A stretch of 64,000 nt of DNA from Paenibacillus sp. 37 (GTDB taxonomy: Bacteria; Bacillota; Bacilli; Paenibacillales; Paenibacillaceae). Each line of letters starts with the position of its first letter. The stretch's first letter is position 1. The translations under genes were made by a program, and so were the position numbers. Positions 1-7,998 of this stretch are shown in pieces. The stretch spans positions 6,634,001 to 6,698,000 of the forward strand of contig NZ_CP043761.1 in NCBI RefSeq assembly GCF_008386395.1, read 5' to 3'. The notes beneath the pieces are model-generated. The model was not told the origin of the DNA and made no database searches. It saw nothing but the letters and a program-made list of their open reading frames with translations.

Positions 1-2
1 TG

Positions 3-128
3 TATAACACAGACTATGCGATGGTCATCGCAGGTACGTTGCTTGCCGTCATTCCACTCATCGTTATGTTCCTGTTCATCAGCCGCCAGTTTATTTCGGA
101 TATTGCCGCAGGGGCAGTGAAGGACTAA
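3..128 (+). CDS. ABC sugar transporter permease, C-terminal end (partial)
   Basis: The frame is open from the window edge to a TAA at 126-128 and gives 41 residues ending ISDIAAGAVKD. A long hydrophobic stretch (MVIAGTLLAVIPLIVMFLFI) is followed by a short charged tail. This is the usual end of MalG/AraQ-type permeases (binding-protein-dependent transport inner-membrane component). The rest of the transporter lies outside the window. It could be cotranscribed with the gluconokinase 265 bp downstream, but that gap contains a stem-loop. Confidence 0.7.
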   Translation, partial: YNTDYAMVIAGTLLAVIPLIVMFLFISRQFISDIAAGAVKD

Positions 129-262
129 GGTTGTGGCATTTTGATCCATCCCTCAAGTCTGATATTCTTATCTGTAGATGAAATAACAGATGTCATATAA
201 GTTGGATGAATAGCGCCACGTGCACGAAGGGGACAGAAAGAGCCTGAAGAAATGGAGTTAAA

Positions 263-281
263 AGCTTTCCAGAGGAAAGCT
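263..281 (+). other. Stem-loop between permease end and gntK
   Basis: A perfect 8-bp inverted repeat AGCTTTCC / GGAAAGCT with a 3-base loop. No T-run follows it, so it is not an ordinary terminator. It sits in the 265-bp gap before gntK and may be an mRNA-stability or operator element. Nothing else clear is seen in this gap. Confidence 0.35.
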
Positions 282-393
282 ACTTCGAAAGCATATGCTT
301 CGCATTTACGCGATCGGAAGGCTTTCTGTACCCGAAGTGTTAACGTGTAACAGCATTCTTTCACTTATATATTTAAGAAAGAGGGATGACAAA

Positions 394-1944
394 ATGGCTT
401 CTTCACCCTATATGATCGGCGTAGATATCGGCACGACCTCCACCAAGGCCGTCTTGTTCGAACAGAACGGAACCATTGTGGCTCAAGGCAGTGCCGATTA
501 TCCGTTGCACACCCCCACACCTGCGATTGCGGAGCAGGATGCGGAAGATATTTTCAAAGCAGTCATTGAATCCGTTAAACAGGCCACGTCCAAAGCGGGA
601 GTGAAGCCAGAGGACATCCTGTTTTTATCCTTCAGTTCAGCCATGCACAGTATTCTGCCAGTCGATCAACACGGCAAACCGCTGATGCGAGCCATGACAT
701 GGGCAGATAATCGCAGTGCCGAGTGGACCGAAGCACTCAAATCCGAGATGAATGGCCACGAAATCTATCTGAGAACAGGTACGCCCATTCATCCGATGTC
801 CCCACTCACCAAGATCATGTGGCTCACTCGGGATCAACCGGAACTGTTCAGACAGACGTACAAATTCATATCCATGAAAGAATATGTGTTCTATAAATTA
901 TTTTCTGAATACGTCATTGACCACTCGATGGCCTCCGCCACCGGACTCATGAATCTGGAGAAACTCGACTGGGATGCAGAAGCACTGCATGTGGCGGGCA
1001 TTACGCCGGAACACCTGTCCCGATTGGTCCCAACCACACATGTGCTGAAACATGGATTGCACCCGGAGTACGCCAAGGAGATGGGCATTGCGGTCACCAC
1101 ACCGTTTGTCATCGGGGCCAGTGATGGTGTACTCTCCAATCTGGGCGTGAACGCCATTGATCCGGGCGTCGTGGCCGTGACCATTGGTACCAGTGGGGCG
1201 ATTCGCACAGTCGTAGATAAACCGGTGACCGATCCAAAAGGACGCTTCTTCTGTTATGCGCTCACGGAGGATGCCTGGGTCATTGGCGGACCAGTCAATA
1301 ACGGCGGTGTTATTTTCCGCTGGATTCGGGACGAGTTTGCGGCTTCCGAGGTGGAGACTGCGAAAAGACTTGGTATCGATCCGTATGAGGTGCTCACTCG
1401 TGTTGCAGAAAATGTACCTCCGGGTTCGGAGGGTCTCTTGTTCCATCCGTACATGACAGGTGAGCGGGCTCCGCTCTGGAATCCGAACGCACGGGGTTCG
1501 TTCTTCGGCCTGACGCTACATCATAAGAAAGAACATATGATTCGCGCTGCGCTCGAAGGTGTGTTGTTTAACCTGTACACGGTCATGCTGGCGATTGAAG
1601 AAAAGATCGGTCGTCCAAAAAAAATTCAGGCAACTGGCGGCTTCGCCCGCTCTGAGTTGTGGCGCCAGATGATGGCCGATATTTTCGATCAGGATGTCAT
1701 CATCCCCGAAAGTATCGAAAGCTCCTGCCTCGGCGCAGCCGTACTGGGCTTGTATGCTCTGGGCCGCATCGATTCCCTAAGTGCCGTCTCCGGCATGATC
1801 GGATCAACGCACCGGCACCAGCCTGACCCGGACAGTGTCCGTGTTTATCGGGAGTTGCTGCCCATCTTCATCCGCATCTCCCGCAAATTCGAAGAAGAGT
1901 ACGCGGATATCGCTGCTTTTCAGAATAAGACGATGCAGGGGTAG
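394..1944 (+). CDS. gntK: Gluconokinase, FGGY carbohydrate kinase family
   Basis: A 516-residue cytoplasmic kinase that phosphorylates gluconate to 6-phosphogluconate with ATP, feeding the pentose phosphate pathway. The N-terminus has the FGGY phosphate-binding loop (GVDIGTTSTKAVLF, residues about 8-21). The C-terminal half has the ATP-side motifs GGPVNNGG, ERAPLWNP, ATGGFARSELWRQM and SCLGAAVLG. The whole length closely resembles Bacillus GntK as I remember it. The frame opens further upstream, but the ATG at 394 is preferred: GAGGG lies just before it and MASSPYMIGVDIG matches the family start. No gluconate permease gntP or gntR is adjacent, so uptake may rely on the preceding ABC transporter or on genes elsewhere. 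Confidence 0.92.
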   Translation: MASSPYMIGVDIGTTSTKAVLFEQNGTIVAQGSADYPLHTPTPAIAEQDAEDIFKAVIESVKQATSKAGVKPEDILFLSFSSAMHSILPVDQHGKPLMRAMTWADNRSAEWTEALKSEMNGHEIYLRTGTPIHPMSPLTKIMWLTRDQPELFRQTYKFISMKEYVFYKLFSEYVIDHSMASATGLMNLEKLDWDAEALHVAGITPEHLSRLVPTTHVLKHGLHPEYAKEMGIAVTTPFVIGASDGVLSNLGVNAIDPGVVAVTIGTSGAIRTVVDKPVTDPKGRFFCYALTEDAWVIGGPVNNGGVIFRWIRDEFAASEVETAKRLGIDPYEVLTRVAENVPPGSEGLLFHPYMTGERAPLWNPNARGSFFGLTLHHKKEHMIRAALEGVLFNLYTVMLAIEEKIGRPKKIQATGGFARSELWRQMMADIFDQDVIIPESIESSCLGAAVLGLYALGRIDSLSAVSGMIGSTHRHQPDPDSVRVYRELLPIFIRISRKFEEEYADIAAFQNKTMQG

Positions 1945-1998
1945 GGAAGGCGTCGGATGTTACACGTCGGAGATTCAAAACGTTGAACATGGAATACG

Positions 1999-2143
1999 CT
2001 AACGAATCATAGACACTTTATTTGAAGCTTATAACATGTTTTCAAAATCTAACGAACCTGAGCCACCTTATATCGGCTTACATGGGCAAAAAACTGCAAA
2101 ATATCTGAACATGTAGCCTTTTAACGTGTCTGTGTTTCGTTAG
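1999..2143. repeat. Intergenic inverted/direct short repeat cluster (CTAACGAA family)
   Basis: Arms CTAACGAATCATAGACAC (1999-2016) and GTGTCTGTGTTTCGTTAG (2126-2143) are inverted, matching at 15 of 18 positions. The pairing continues inward with TAACATGTT against TACATGTT. A third, direct copy starts near 2050 (CTAACGAACC, then a diverged ACC-TTAT part). More CGTTA/TAACG fragments follow to about 2275. The 350-bp gap has no gene that can be supported. It looks like a family of short dispersed repeats. Confidence 0.5.
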
Positions 2144-2298
2144 AATCTTGAATTCACGAAATACCTTCCAATAGCGTGCGTCTGGTCCGTTAAAAGTGAC
2201 CAAACAACGTTAATACAAAGGAAATCACCATCTCCTAAGCTACATCCGGCTCAGATTAACATTCGACTCTAACGACTAGTTTTATACACGTTTACGAG

Positions 2299-2338
2299 GA
2301 CCCTCCCGCCATGTTTTGGACATGCGGGAGGGTCTTTT
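2299..2338 (+). terminator. Rho-independent terminator downstream of gntK
   Basis: GACCCTCCCG(C)CATG and CATGCGGGAGGGTC form a very strong stem with one bulge and a 7-base loop, followed by TTTTT. It is 355 bp past the gntK stop and is the first good terminator on the + strand. Confidence 0.88.
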
Positions 2339-2457
2339 TCATTTACAAATCAGATCTTCACAGACTGTTTTTGTGTACCAATTATCTTGAGGAAATTGCG
2401 CTATTCGATAAATGAATCCCCCCACCTCAGCGCCTTTCAAACTAGCTAAATATACAC

Positions 2458-2491
2458 AAAAAAGCCACACAGCTTAAAGACTGTGGAGCTT
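2458..2491 (-). terminator. Terminator of the SnoaL-like gene
   Basis: Read on the minus strand: AAGCTCCACAG, loop, CTGTGTGGCTT, then a run of T. It lies 42 bp after the stop of the minus-strand gene at 2533. The stem has two mismatches. Confidence 0.7.
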
Positions 2492-2532
2492 CGTTTCTAA
2501 CCATTTCAATTTCTCATATTTACACTCCGCTG

Positions 2533-2922
2533 TTACTGATTATACTTGCTGAACGCATTCCGGTCGGCCTGTACATTCTCCAGATACACAATCTGGCCCG
2601 CATCATTTACACGCGCGATATCAATGCCTGCTTTGGCATATACCGTTCCGTCTGCCGTTTGTCCGCATACCGCCCAGTTGGTTTGGTAGCTGCCGTCAGG
2701 CTGTTCCACCCAACCGTCCCACATATGTTTTACGTCCTTATTGTATTCGTAGAAAGCTTTCATGAAACCATCGAACCCTGATCTGCTGGTGCCGTTAAGC
2801 ACAATCTCTGCGTCCGGTGTAAACAGGGACAATAAATCCTGCATGGCGCGCTCGTCTGTACGTGAAGCATCAAATAAACGGAAATAGTTGTTCAACAGTG
2901 TAGTGGTACTTATAGTACTCAT
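2533..2922 (-). CDS. SnoaL-like / NTF2-fold small protein
   Basis: A 129-residue protein with the look of the SnoaL-like polyketide-cyclase/NTF2 fold. It has an N-terminal helix pair (NNYFRLFDASRTDERAMQDLLSLFTPDAEIVLNG) and a pattern typical of stress- or enzyme-like NTF2 proteins (FDGFMKAFYE, WVEQPDGSYQTNW, YLENVQADRNAF). The start at 2922 has AGGAGGA eight bases upstream; longer in-frame extensions lack a ribosome site. The substrate is unknown. It is divergent from the ArsR-type regulator at 3087, which probably controls it. Confidence 0.7.
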   Translation of the reverse strand: MSTISTTTLLNNYFRLFDASRTDERAMQDLLSLFTPDAEIVLNGTSRSGFDGFMKAFYEYNKDVKHMWDGWVEQPDGSYQTNWAVCGQTADGTVYAKAGIDIARVNDAGQIVYLENVQADRNAFSKYNQ

Positions 2923-3086
2923 ATTTATATTCCTCCTAGAATAAAAAGCCATTTTCCAATCTTTCAGTTCGAATATTTTCGAAATAACTGAAAAGAAATG
3001 TAACACACTTCTTATACTGCCCGCAAGAGATAGTTCGATTTTTTTCAAACATTGAAAGAGGAAGCCGAATATGCTAACGTCAAGAT

Positions 3087-3410
3087 ATGAGAACTCCAAC
3101 GATACCTATGGCTTCGGAATTGAAGCTGACCACGGTCTGCAATGCATTGGGCGATCCGATCCGTATGAAAATTGCACACTGTCTGGCCAGCTCTGGCGAG
3201 AAAAACTGTTCCGCCTTCGAAGTAGACCATATTTCCAAATCCACGTTGTCCCATCACATCAAGATTTTACGTGAAGCTGGCGTGATCCAGCCGCGCATTG
3301 AAGGTAAACAGCACTTTTACTCCCTACGAAAGGAAGAACTAAACGTACGTTTTCCAGGCCTCGTCGAGATGATTCTGAATACAACCGCGGAATACGTAAC
3401 ATTAAAGTAA
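3087..3410 (+). CDS. ArsR-family winged-helix transcriptional regulator
   Basis: A 107-residue helix-turn-helix protein: KLTTVCNALGDPIRMKIAHCLA is the ArsR-type first helix pair and DHISKSTLSHHIKILREAGVIQPRIEGKQHFYSL is the recognition helix plus beta wing. No clear CxC metal-binding motif is present; the two Cys (about 19 and 32, with another near 41) are spread out, so a metal ligand role is uncertain. It is transcribed away from the SnoaL-like gene with a 164-bp shared promoter region, a common regulator-target arrangement. The ribosome site is weak; the ATG at 3108 is an alternative start. Confidence 0.82.
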   Translation: MRTPTIPMASELKLTTVCNALGDPIRMKIAHCLASSGEKNCSAFEVDHISKSTLSHHIKILREAGVIQPRIEGKQHFYSLRKEELNVRFPGLVEMILNTTAEYVTLK

Positions 3411-3465
3411 GCAGGTCTGGGATAAACAAATGATGATCGCAATTCCCATAAAGGAGGCTAACTAT

Positions 3466-4281
3466 ATGGACAAAAAAGCGGCAAAGATACTGCTGAGCAC
3501 ATTCTGGGGAGGTGGCGGCTGGAAAACAACCTCTCTACCCTTCTCTGGAGATGAATTTGAATATGCCAAAAGCAAAGGCGTTATGTTCGATCCACTCACG
3601 ATCACGCATGACGAGATTGTCCAGCGTCTGTACGACATGCATCAGGATGACTCGTTTAAGGAACGGGTGATTTCGGCATTTCTACATAGTCTGTCCACCA
3701 AAAAAGTCTATCTACGTAGCGCATTATCCAGCTGGGCTTTAACATCGCACATGCCTTTACACACCTATGCGGAACGACCTGCCCTTCACCCTAACACCAG
3801 TGCCTGTGGGGATTGTAACTTCCTGCGTTTGCAGTCAGACAAGGAATATTCCAACGTCGACTTAAACGTCCTTAATTTTGAACGGATCAAGTGGGGCGGC
3901 GTGCGTCACGGTTGGCTTATCTATTGCCTGATGGATCTGGAATTACTGCGTAAGGACAACGATACAAGCTATGAAGTAACCCCTGAAGACCAAGCTATCC
4001 TTGTAAAGCTGCTTGAAGCAGCTCAGACGGAAGACCCCAAGGACAGTGCACGTTCACTGGAGAAAAAGTGGAAAGATATCTTGCCTTCCAGCAAACAGGA
4101 GCGGGATGCCCTGCTGGAAATCTGGGCGGCAGCCGGAATATTGGTTCCTGGAGATAAACCGAGAAAAGGCAAGGGTGGTTCCGGTGATTTCATCTTTGCA
4201 GCAATCTGGCAAGGTGATGATGGATATCATGCGGAAACTGTAAATCATTATTTCGGCTCCTATCTTCCTCAAAAGCAATAG
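3466..4281 (+). CDS. Conserved-looking protein of unknown function
   Basis: A 271-residue soluble protein. AAAGGAGG ends nine bases before the ATG at 3466, which decides the start over the in-frame ATG at 3430. I do not recognise a family. Visible features: an N-terminal TFWGGGGWK motif, a CGDC cysteine pair near residue 118 (SACGDCNFLRL) that could bind a metal, and a charged helical middle (EDPKDSARSLEKKWKDILPSSKQERDALLEIWAAAGIL). It follows the ArsR gene by 55 bp, so it may be in the same transcript. Confidence 0.65.
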   Translation: MDKKAAKILLSTFWGGGGWKTTSLPFSGDEFEYAKSKGVMFDPLTITHDEIVQRLYDMHQDDSFKERVISAFLHSLSTKKVYLRSALSSWALTSHMPLHTYAERPALHPNTSACGDCNFLRLQSDKEYSNVDLNVLNFERIKWGGVRHGWLIYCLMDLELLRKDNDTSYEVTPEDQAILVKLLEAAQTEDPKDSARSLEKKWKDILPSSKQERDALLEIWAAAGILVPGDKPRKGKGGSGDFIFAAIWQGDDGYHAETVNHYFGSYLPQKQ

Positions 4282-4398
4282 AATCCGATTTCTGCTCACT
4301 ATTGCGTACGTCTGGTTACAATAATGACATCGACAGATTTCCTGTTTAACTCGTATAATAAGGGGAAATTGGTAGATGGGAGTGAAACAAGCGAGTTT

Positions 4399-5358
4399 AT
4401 GGTATACATACTGGCTTTTATAGTGTCTTTTGCTGTCGTGGTTCTGCTTATTCCGCCGCTTGGTCGACTGGCTCACCGGCTCGATTTTGTGGACAAGCCT
4501 CGGGAAGATGTGGAGCGTAAGCTACACAGGCAACCTATCCCGCTCACGGCGAGTTACGCGATATTTACTGGATTTTTCCTGACATACATTGCTCTGACGA
4601 AAGAAATCACATGGGAAACAGCGGCTCTGGTCGCTGGTGGTATGCTTCTGCTAACGATTGGTACCGTCGACGACTGGTACAAAACAAAAGGCAAAGATTT
4701 TCCTGCCCTGCCCAAAATGCTCGTACAGGTCTCTGCGGCAGTACTCGTATTTGCTTCTGGCATTGCGTTCACCGGATTTGTGAATCCCTTCAACGCGGAG
4801 TATGTCATGCTTCCAATCTGGCTGCAATTCATTCTCACGATCCTGTGGATCTTCGGGGTGACAACAGTCATCAACTTCTCGGACGGCATGGACGGACTGG
4901 CTGGCGGGTTATCGGCCATCTCGGCAATTACCCTGTTCATCGTGGCGCTTGCCAAAGGTCAAAGTGATTCCGCACTCATGTCGATCATTCTGGTCGGTGT
5001 AACGATTGGTTATCTGAAGTACAACAAAGCTCCTGCCAAAGTGTTCATGGGTGATGCAGGCGCTACGTTCCTTGGCTTCATTCTGGCGGTTATCGCTCTG
5101 GACGGTGCATTCAAACAAGCAACCATGTTGTCCATCTTCATTCCAATTCTGGCGCTGGGTGTACCGATCTTCGACAACATCTTTGTCGTTATCAAACGTT
5201 TCATTCAAGGTAAAGCGATCTACCAGGCCGATGCGAGTCAAGCCCATTATCGACTGCTGCGTGCAGGATTGAATCAAAATCAGGTGGTGGGTGTACTGTA
5301 TCTAGTCAGCACATGTCTGTGTCTATCCTCCATTATTCTGATGTTAGTGGAGTTATAA
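4399..5358 (+). CDS. tagO: Undecaprenyl-phosphate N-acetylglucosaminyl 1-phosphate transferase (MraY/WecA/TagO family)
   Basis: A polytopic membrane enzyme (319 residues, about 10 membrane helices) that moves a sugar-1-phosphate from a UDP-sugar to undecaprenyl phosphate, the first step of teichoic-acid or surface-glycan assembly. The family motifs are in order: DDWYKTKGKDFPALPKMLVQ, then NFSDGMDGLAGGLSA (metal-binding Asp), then MGDAGATFLGF, then an AHYRLLRAG stretch in place of the more usual HHR-rich loop. The ATG at 4399 starts at the first membrane helix; the frame is open to an ATG at 4324, so a 25-residue longer protein is possible and no strong ribosome site settles it. The TagO name is by family; the exact substrate is not shown. 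Confidence 0.85.
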   Translation: MVYILAFIVSFAVVVLLIPPLGRLAHRLDFVDKPREDVERKLHRQPIPLTASYAIFTGFFLTYIALTKEITWETAALVAGGMLLLTIGTVDDWYKTKGKDFPALPKMLVQVSAAVLVFASGIAFTGFVNPFNAEYVMLPIWLQFILTILWIFGVTTVINFSDGMDGLAGGLSAISAITLFIVALAKGQSDSALMSIILVGVTIGYLKYNKAPAKVFMGDAGATFLGFILAVIALDGAFKQATMLSIFIPILALGVPIFDNIFVVIKRFIQGKAIYQADASQAHYRLLRAGLNQNQVVGVLYLVSTCLCLSSIILMLVEL

Positions 5359-5454
5359 AACCAAAATAACGATGAAAATAATAGAAGCCACCTTCATTGC
5401 GTTGAAGTGCACCCTGTCAAGTAGACAGACAAAAAAACAAAATCATCCGTGTGC

Positions 5455-5491
5455 AATCCCCTCGGTTATCCAAGCTGAGGGGATTTATTTT
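5455..5491 (+). terminator. Inward terminator inside the IS-A left end
   Basis: AATCCCCTC / GAGGGGATT stem followed by TTATTTTTT on the + strand. It would stop transcripts entering the IS from tagO, antisense to the transposase. Confidence 0.7.
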
Positions 5492-5498
5492 TTCTTCG

Positions 5499-6359
5499 TT
5501 AAGCTGCTCGTCGATATTCGTTAGGGGATAAACCATTTAGTCGTTCGGTGTATCGATAATTATTGTAATAGCGCATATAGGTTTGTACACTTCGCAGGAG
5601 ATCGTCGTACGTGTCATATTTCTCCAAGTAAAATCGTTCTGCTTTAAAGGTACCCCAGAATCGTTCAATAGGCTGGTTGTCCAAACACCGGCTTACACGA
5701 GACATACTTGTCCTAAACTTGTATTTCACTTGAAGTCGCTTGTACTCGAGCGAGGTATATTGAAAGCCTCTATCACTGTGTAAAAGCGGCTCAGCGCCCG
5801 GGTTTCTTCGGTAAGCTTTCTTTACCGTATTCATGACAAGCTCATTGTTATTGGAACGGCTGAGCACCCATGAAACAACAGCGTTGTCATATCCGTCAAT
5901 AATGGCACTCAGATAGGCCTTGCGGCCATTTCCGTACTTTAACTCTGTTACATCCGTGCACCACTTTTGGTTGGGTGCCTCCGCTTGGAATTTTCGGTTC
6001 ATGACATTTTCAGCGATATGAAGGGCTGGAGCTTTCACGTAATTTGGCCGTTTTTTGCGAATCACTGCTCTTAATTCAAGTGCACGCATGATGCGATAAT
6101 ACCGTTTACGGTTGTAGCTTTTTTTAAGCTTACGATTCAACTGAATACGCATTTGGCGATAACCAAGTATCCCGCTTCGTTTGTCGTAGCGACGTTTGAC
6201 TTCTTCAGCCAGTGCAAGATTTTCGAGTTCTCTGGTAGATGGCGTCCATTTCAGCCACTTGTAGTAGGCCGATCGGGCAATCCCTGCGAGCTCACAGAGT
6301 CTTGTGACCGCATATCCTTTTTCTTCATGCATTTCCTTAATCGCTCGATAGATGTCCAC
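5499..6359 (-). CDS. IS3-family transposase OrfB (catalytic part)
   Basis: A 286-residue rve/DDE integrase domain. An HTH_21-like N-terminus (YAVTRLCELAGIARSAYYKWLKW) is followed by DDE residues in WCTDVTELKYGNGRKAYLSAIIDGYDN, LLHSDRGFQYTS and NQPIERFWGTFKAERFY. The GTG at 6359 can start OrfB alone, but the frame stays open upstream into OrfA. The natural product is probably an OrfAB fusion made by -1 slippage at A-AAA-AAG (6407-6413). Confidence 0.9.
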   Translation of the reverse strand: MDIYRAIKEMHEEKGYAVTRLCELAGIARSAYYKWLKWTPSTRELENLALAEEVKRRYDKRSGILGYRQMRIQLNRKLKKSYNRKRYYRIMRALELRAVIRKKRPNYVKAPALHIAENVMNRKFQAEAPNQKWCTDVTELKYGNGRKAYLSAIIDGYDNAVVSWVLSRSNNNELVMNTVKKAYRRNPGAEPLLHSDRGFQYTSLEYKRLQVKYKFRTSMSRVSRCLDNQPIERFWGTFKAERFYLEKYDTYDDLLRSVQTYMRYYNNYRYTERLNGLSPNEYRRAA

Positions 6360-6373
6360 ATGCCGAACGAAGG

Positions 6374-7054
6374 TTAGCGCGGTTTTCTTCGCCGGATCTC
6401 TGCCAACTTTTTTGCAAATGCATTCTCCATTTCAAGATACTCATTACGTGCTTCGAGTTCCTTAATCCGAAGCTTTAATTGTTCCTGCTCATCTAGCTCC
6501 TTTAGCGGTTTTTTACGACCACGATGATCTTGAAGAGCTTCCTGACCATGGGTTTTAAATTTACGGACCCAAGCGTATACCTGCTGGTAAGAGACCTTGT
6601 ATTTTTCGATTGCCTTCTGATAATTCAAATCATGAGCGAGGGTATATTGTACAATTTCAATGCGTTCTTCGTAAGTGGTTTTCCGTCCTTTGTTCATGTG
6701 TGAGGATCCGATCCTTTTCCGAGTTGGTTTTCCCTCAGTATACTTGGAAATCCATCTCACCAACACACTTTTACTCGATATATGATACTTTTTGGTTACA
6801 GCTCGAACGGAGTAGTTCCCGGAGAGTACATCCTGAATCGCTGCCAGTCGTAGCTCCTTGGAATAAACTTTCCAACTTTTGGATTCGTTTAATCCTTCCA
6901 CTTCATCTGCTTGATATTTTCTTATCCAATCGGTAACCGTGTTTTTATGGACCCCCAGTTGTTTTGCCTCCTGGTTGGGATTGGATTCATGTCGCAGGCA
7001 ACGCCTTACAACCTGAATCTTTATTTCATATGAAATTGGGCTTCTTTTTGACAT
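6374..7054 (-). CDS. IS3-family transposase OrfA (DNA-binding part)
   Basis: A 226-residue protein with two or three helix-turn-helix units (VVRRCLRHESNPNQEAKQLGVHKNTVTDWIRKY; LRLAAIQDVLSGNYSVRAVTKKYHISSKSVLVRWI; IEKYKVSYQQVYAWVRKF) and a C-terminal leucine-zipper-like coil (EEQLKLRIKELEARNEYLEMENAF is its approximate reach). This matches IS150-group OrfA. The start MSKRSPIS at 7054 is chosen; an in-frame ATG lies at 7072. The slippery site is at its 3' end. Confidence 0.88.
   Translation of the reverse strand: MSKRSPISYEIKIQVVRRCLRHESNPNQEAKQLGVHKNTVTDWIRKYQADEVEGLNESKSWKVYSKELRLAAIQDVLSGNYSVRAVTKKYHISSKSVLVRWISKYTEGKPTRKRIGSSHMNKGRKTTYEERIEIVQYTLAHDLNYQKAIEKYKVSYQQVYAWVRKFKTHGQEALQDHRGRKKPLKELDEQEQLKLRIKELEARNEYLEMENAFAKKLAEIRRRKPR
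6407..6413 (-). other. Probable -1 ribosomal frameshift site of IS-A
   Basis: The minus strand reads GCA AAA AAG TTG in the OrfA frame. Slipping back one base continues as GTT GGC AGA GAT CCG and on into OrfB without a stop. A-AAA-AAG is the classic IS3-family heptamer. Confidence 0.75.
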
Positions 7055-7179
7055 TACAAAAACTCCCATCAAGGTAGAGGTAGAAGTTTTGTTTTTTCTA
7101 CTGTCTACTATGATGGGAGCATATCACGTTGAGGGTGGCTTTCTTATGATGTTTTTTTGAAAAGCTGAGTGATTCTAAC

Positions 7180-7998
7180 TTACGATTTAACAGCCCCTGC
7201 CATAGCACCTCCAACAATGAAACGTTGCAAAGCAACATAGAGGACAACCAGTGGCAAGGTAACAATCAGAATGCCACAGGCGAGCAGCGGCCAGTTGTTC
7301 ATGTACTGTCCATAAAATGTAAAGAGTCCTTTGGTTACCGGCTGATAATTCGGATCAGATAAATAAATGGTCGGCCCGATAATATCGTTCCATACACCAA
7401 TCGCAGTAAGAATAATACCTGTTGCCAGGATCGGTTTCATTAACGGAACAAGGATAGTGAACAGATAACGTGTATATCCACACCCGTCCATGGCCGCCGC
7501 CTCATCCAGTTCACGCGATATTGATTTGATATAACCCACAAACATGAGAAAGGCAATGCCCGTACCTGTCGTCTTCAATAAGATGTACCCGATTTGGGTG
7601 TTGTAGAGACCCAGATTATTGATCAGGGAAAACTGCGGAATGAGCGGGTTGGGAAGGTACATGGAAATCAGAAAGAAAATATAAATGAGTGTGCTGAATT
7701 TAACATATCTGCGTGCGAGCGGGAATGCAGCAAATATAGATAAAATCAACGTCAGCAGGGTGGACATCCCTGTATAGAGCACACTGTTCCACATATACTG
7801 AGAGAAGTTCCCTTTGTTCCATGCTTCGGAAAAGTTCTCAAGCCGGATCCCTTCGGTAAGAGCTACAGGATTGAGCAGATACTCTGTCTGTGTCTTCATG
7901 GATACATTGAACAGATAGAATAGAGGAAAGACGTACAACGCAAGCATGAGCAGAACGATGACGTAGCTGACCATTCTGGACGTTTGGCTCTGTTTCAT
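7180..7998 (-). CDS. Sugar ABC transporter permease (MalG/AraQ type)
   Basis: A 272-residue inner-membrane permease with six predicted helices. The EAA loop is visible as SRELDEAAAMDGCGYTRYLFTILVPLMKP, the contact site for the ATPase. It ends with the typical GGAMAGAVKS tail. The start overlaps the stop of the upstream permease gene, so the two are translationally coupled. There is no ATPase gene in the operon, so it probably shares a general MsmX-type ATPase as in Bacillus. The sugar is unknown. Confidence 0.88.
   Translation of the reverse strand: MKQSQTSRMVSYVIVLLMLALYVFPLFYLFNVSMKTQTEYLLNPVALTEGIRLENFSEAWNKGNFSQYMWNSVLYTGMSTLLTLILSIFAAFPLARRYVKFSTLIYIFFLISMYLPNPLIPQFSLINNLGLYNTQIGYILLKTTGTGIAFLMFVGYIKSISRELDEAAAMDGCGYTRYLFTILVPLMKPILATGIILTAIGVWNDIIGPTIYLSDPNYQPVTKGLFTFYGQYMNNWPLLACGILIVTLPLVVLYVALQRFIVGGAMAGAVKS

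Larger units (their letters stand above)
5403..7126 (-). mobile_element. IS-A, IS3 family (IS150-like), complete
   Basis: 1,724 bp with inverted ends. The left end reads TGAAGTGCACCCTGTCAAGT then AGACAG; the right end, read inward, is TGATATGCTCCCATCATAGT then AGACAG; A-rich stretches follow both. A 3-bp CGT direct repeat flanks it (5400-5402 and 7127-7129), matching the short target duplications of this group. Two overlapping transposase frames, OrfA and OrfB, are joined by a probable -1 frameshift. Both frames are intact, so it may be active. Confidence 0.88.
5383..7144. terminator. Terminator hairpin split by IS-A (left arm 5383-5396, right arm 7130-7144)
   Basis: Removing IS-A and one CGT copy joins AGAAGCCACCTTCA to TGAGGGTGGCTTTCT, a 14-15 bp near-perfect stem with loop TTGCGT and a T-rich tail after the right arm (TTTCTTATGATGTTTTTTT). 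The coordinates span the two separated arms. It lay between tagO (rightward) and the sugar ABC operon (leftward), so it probably ended both. Confidence 0.75.
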
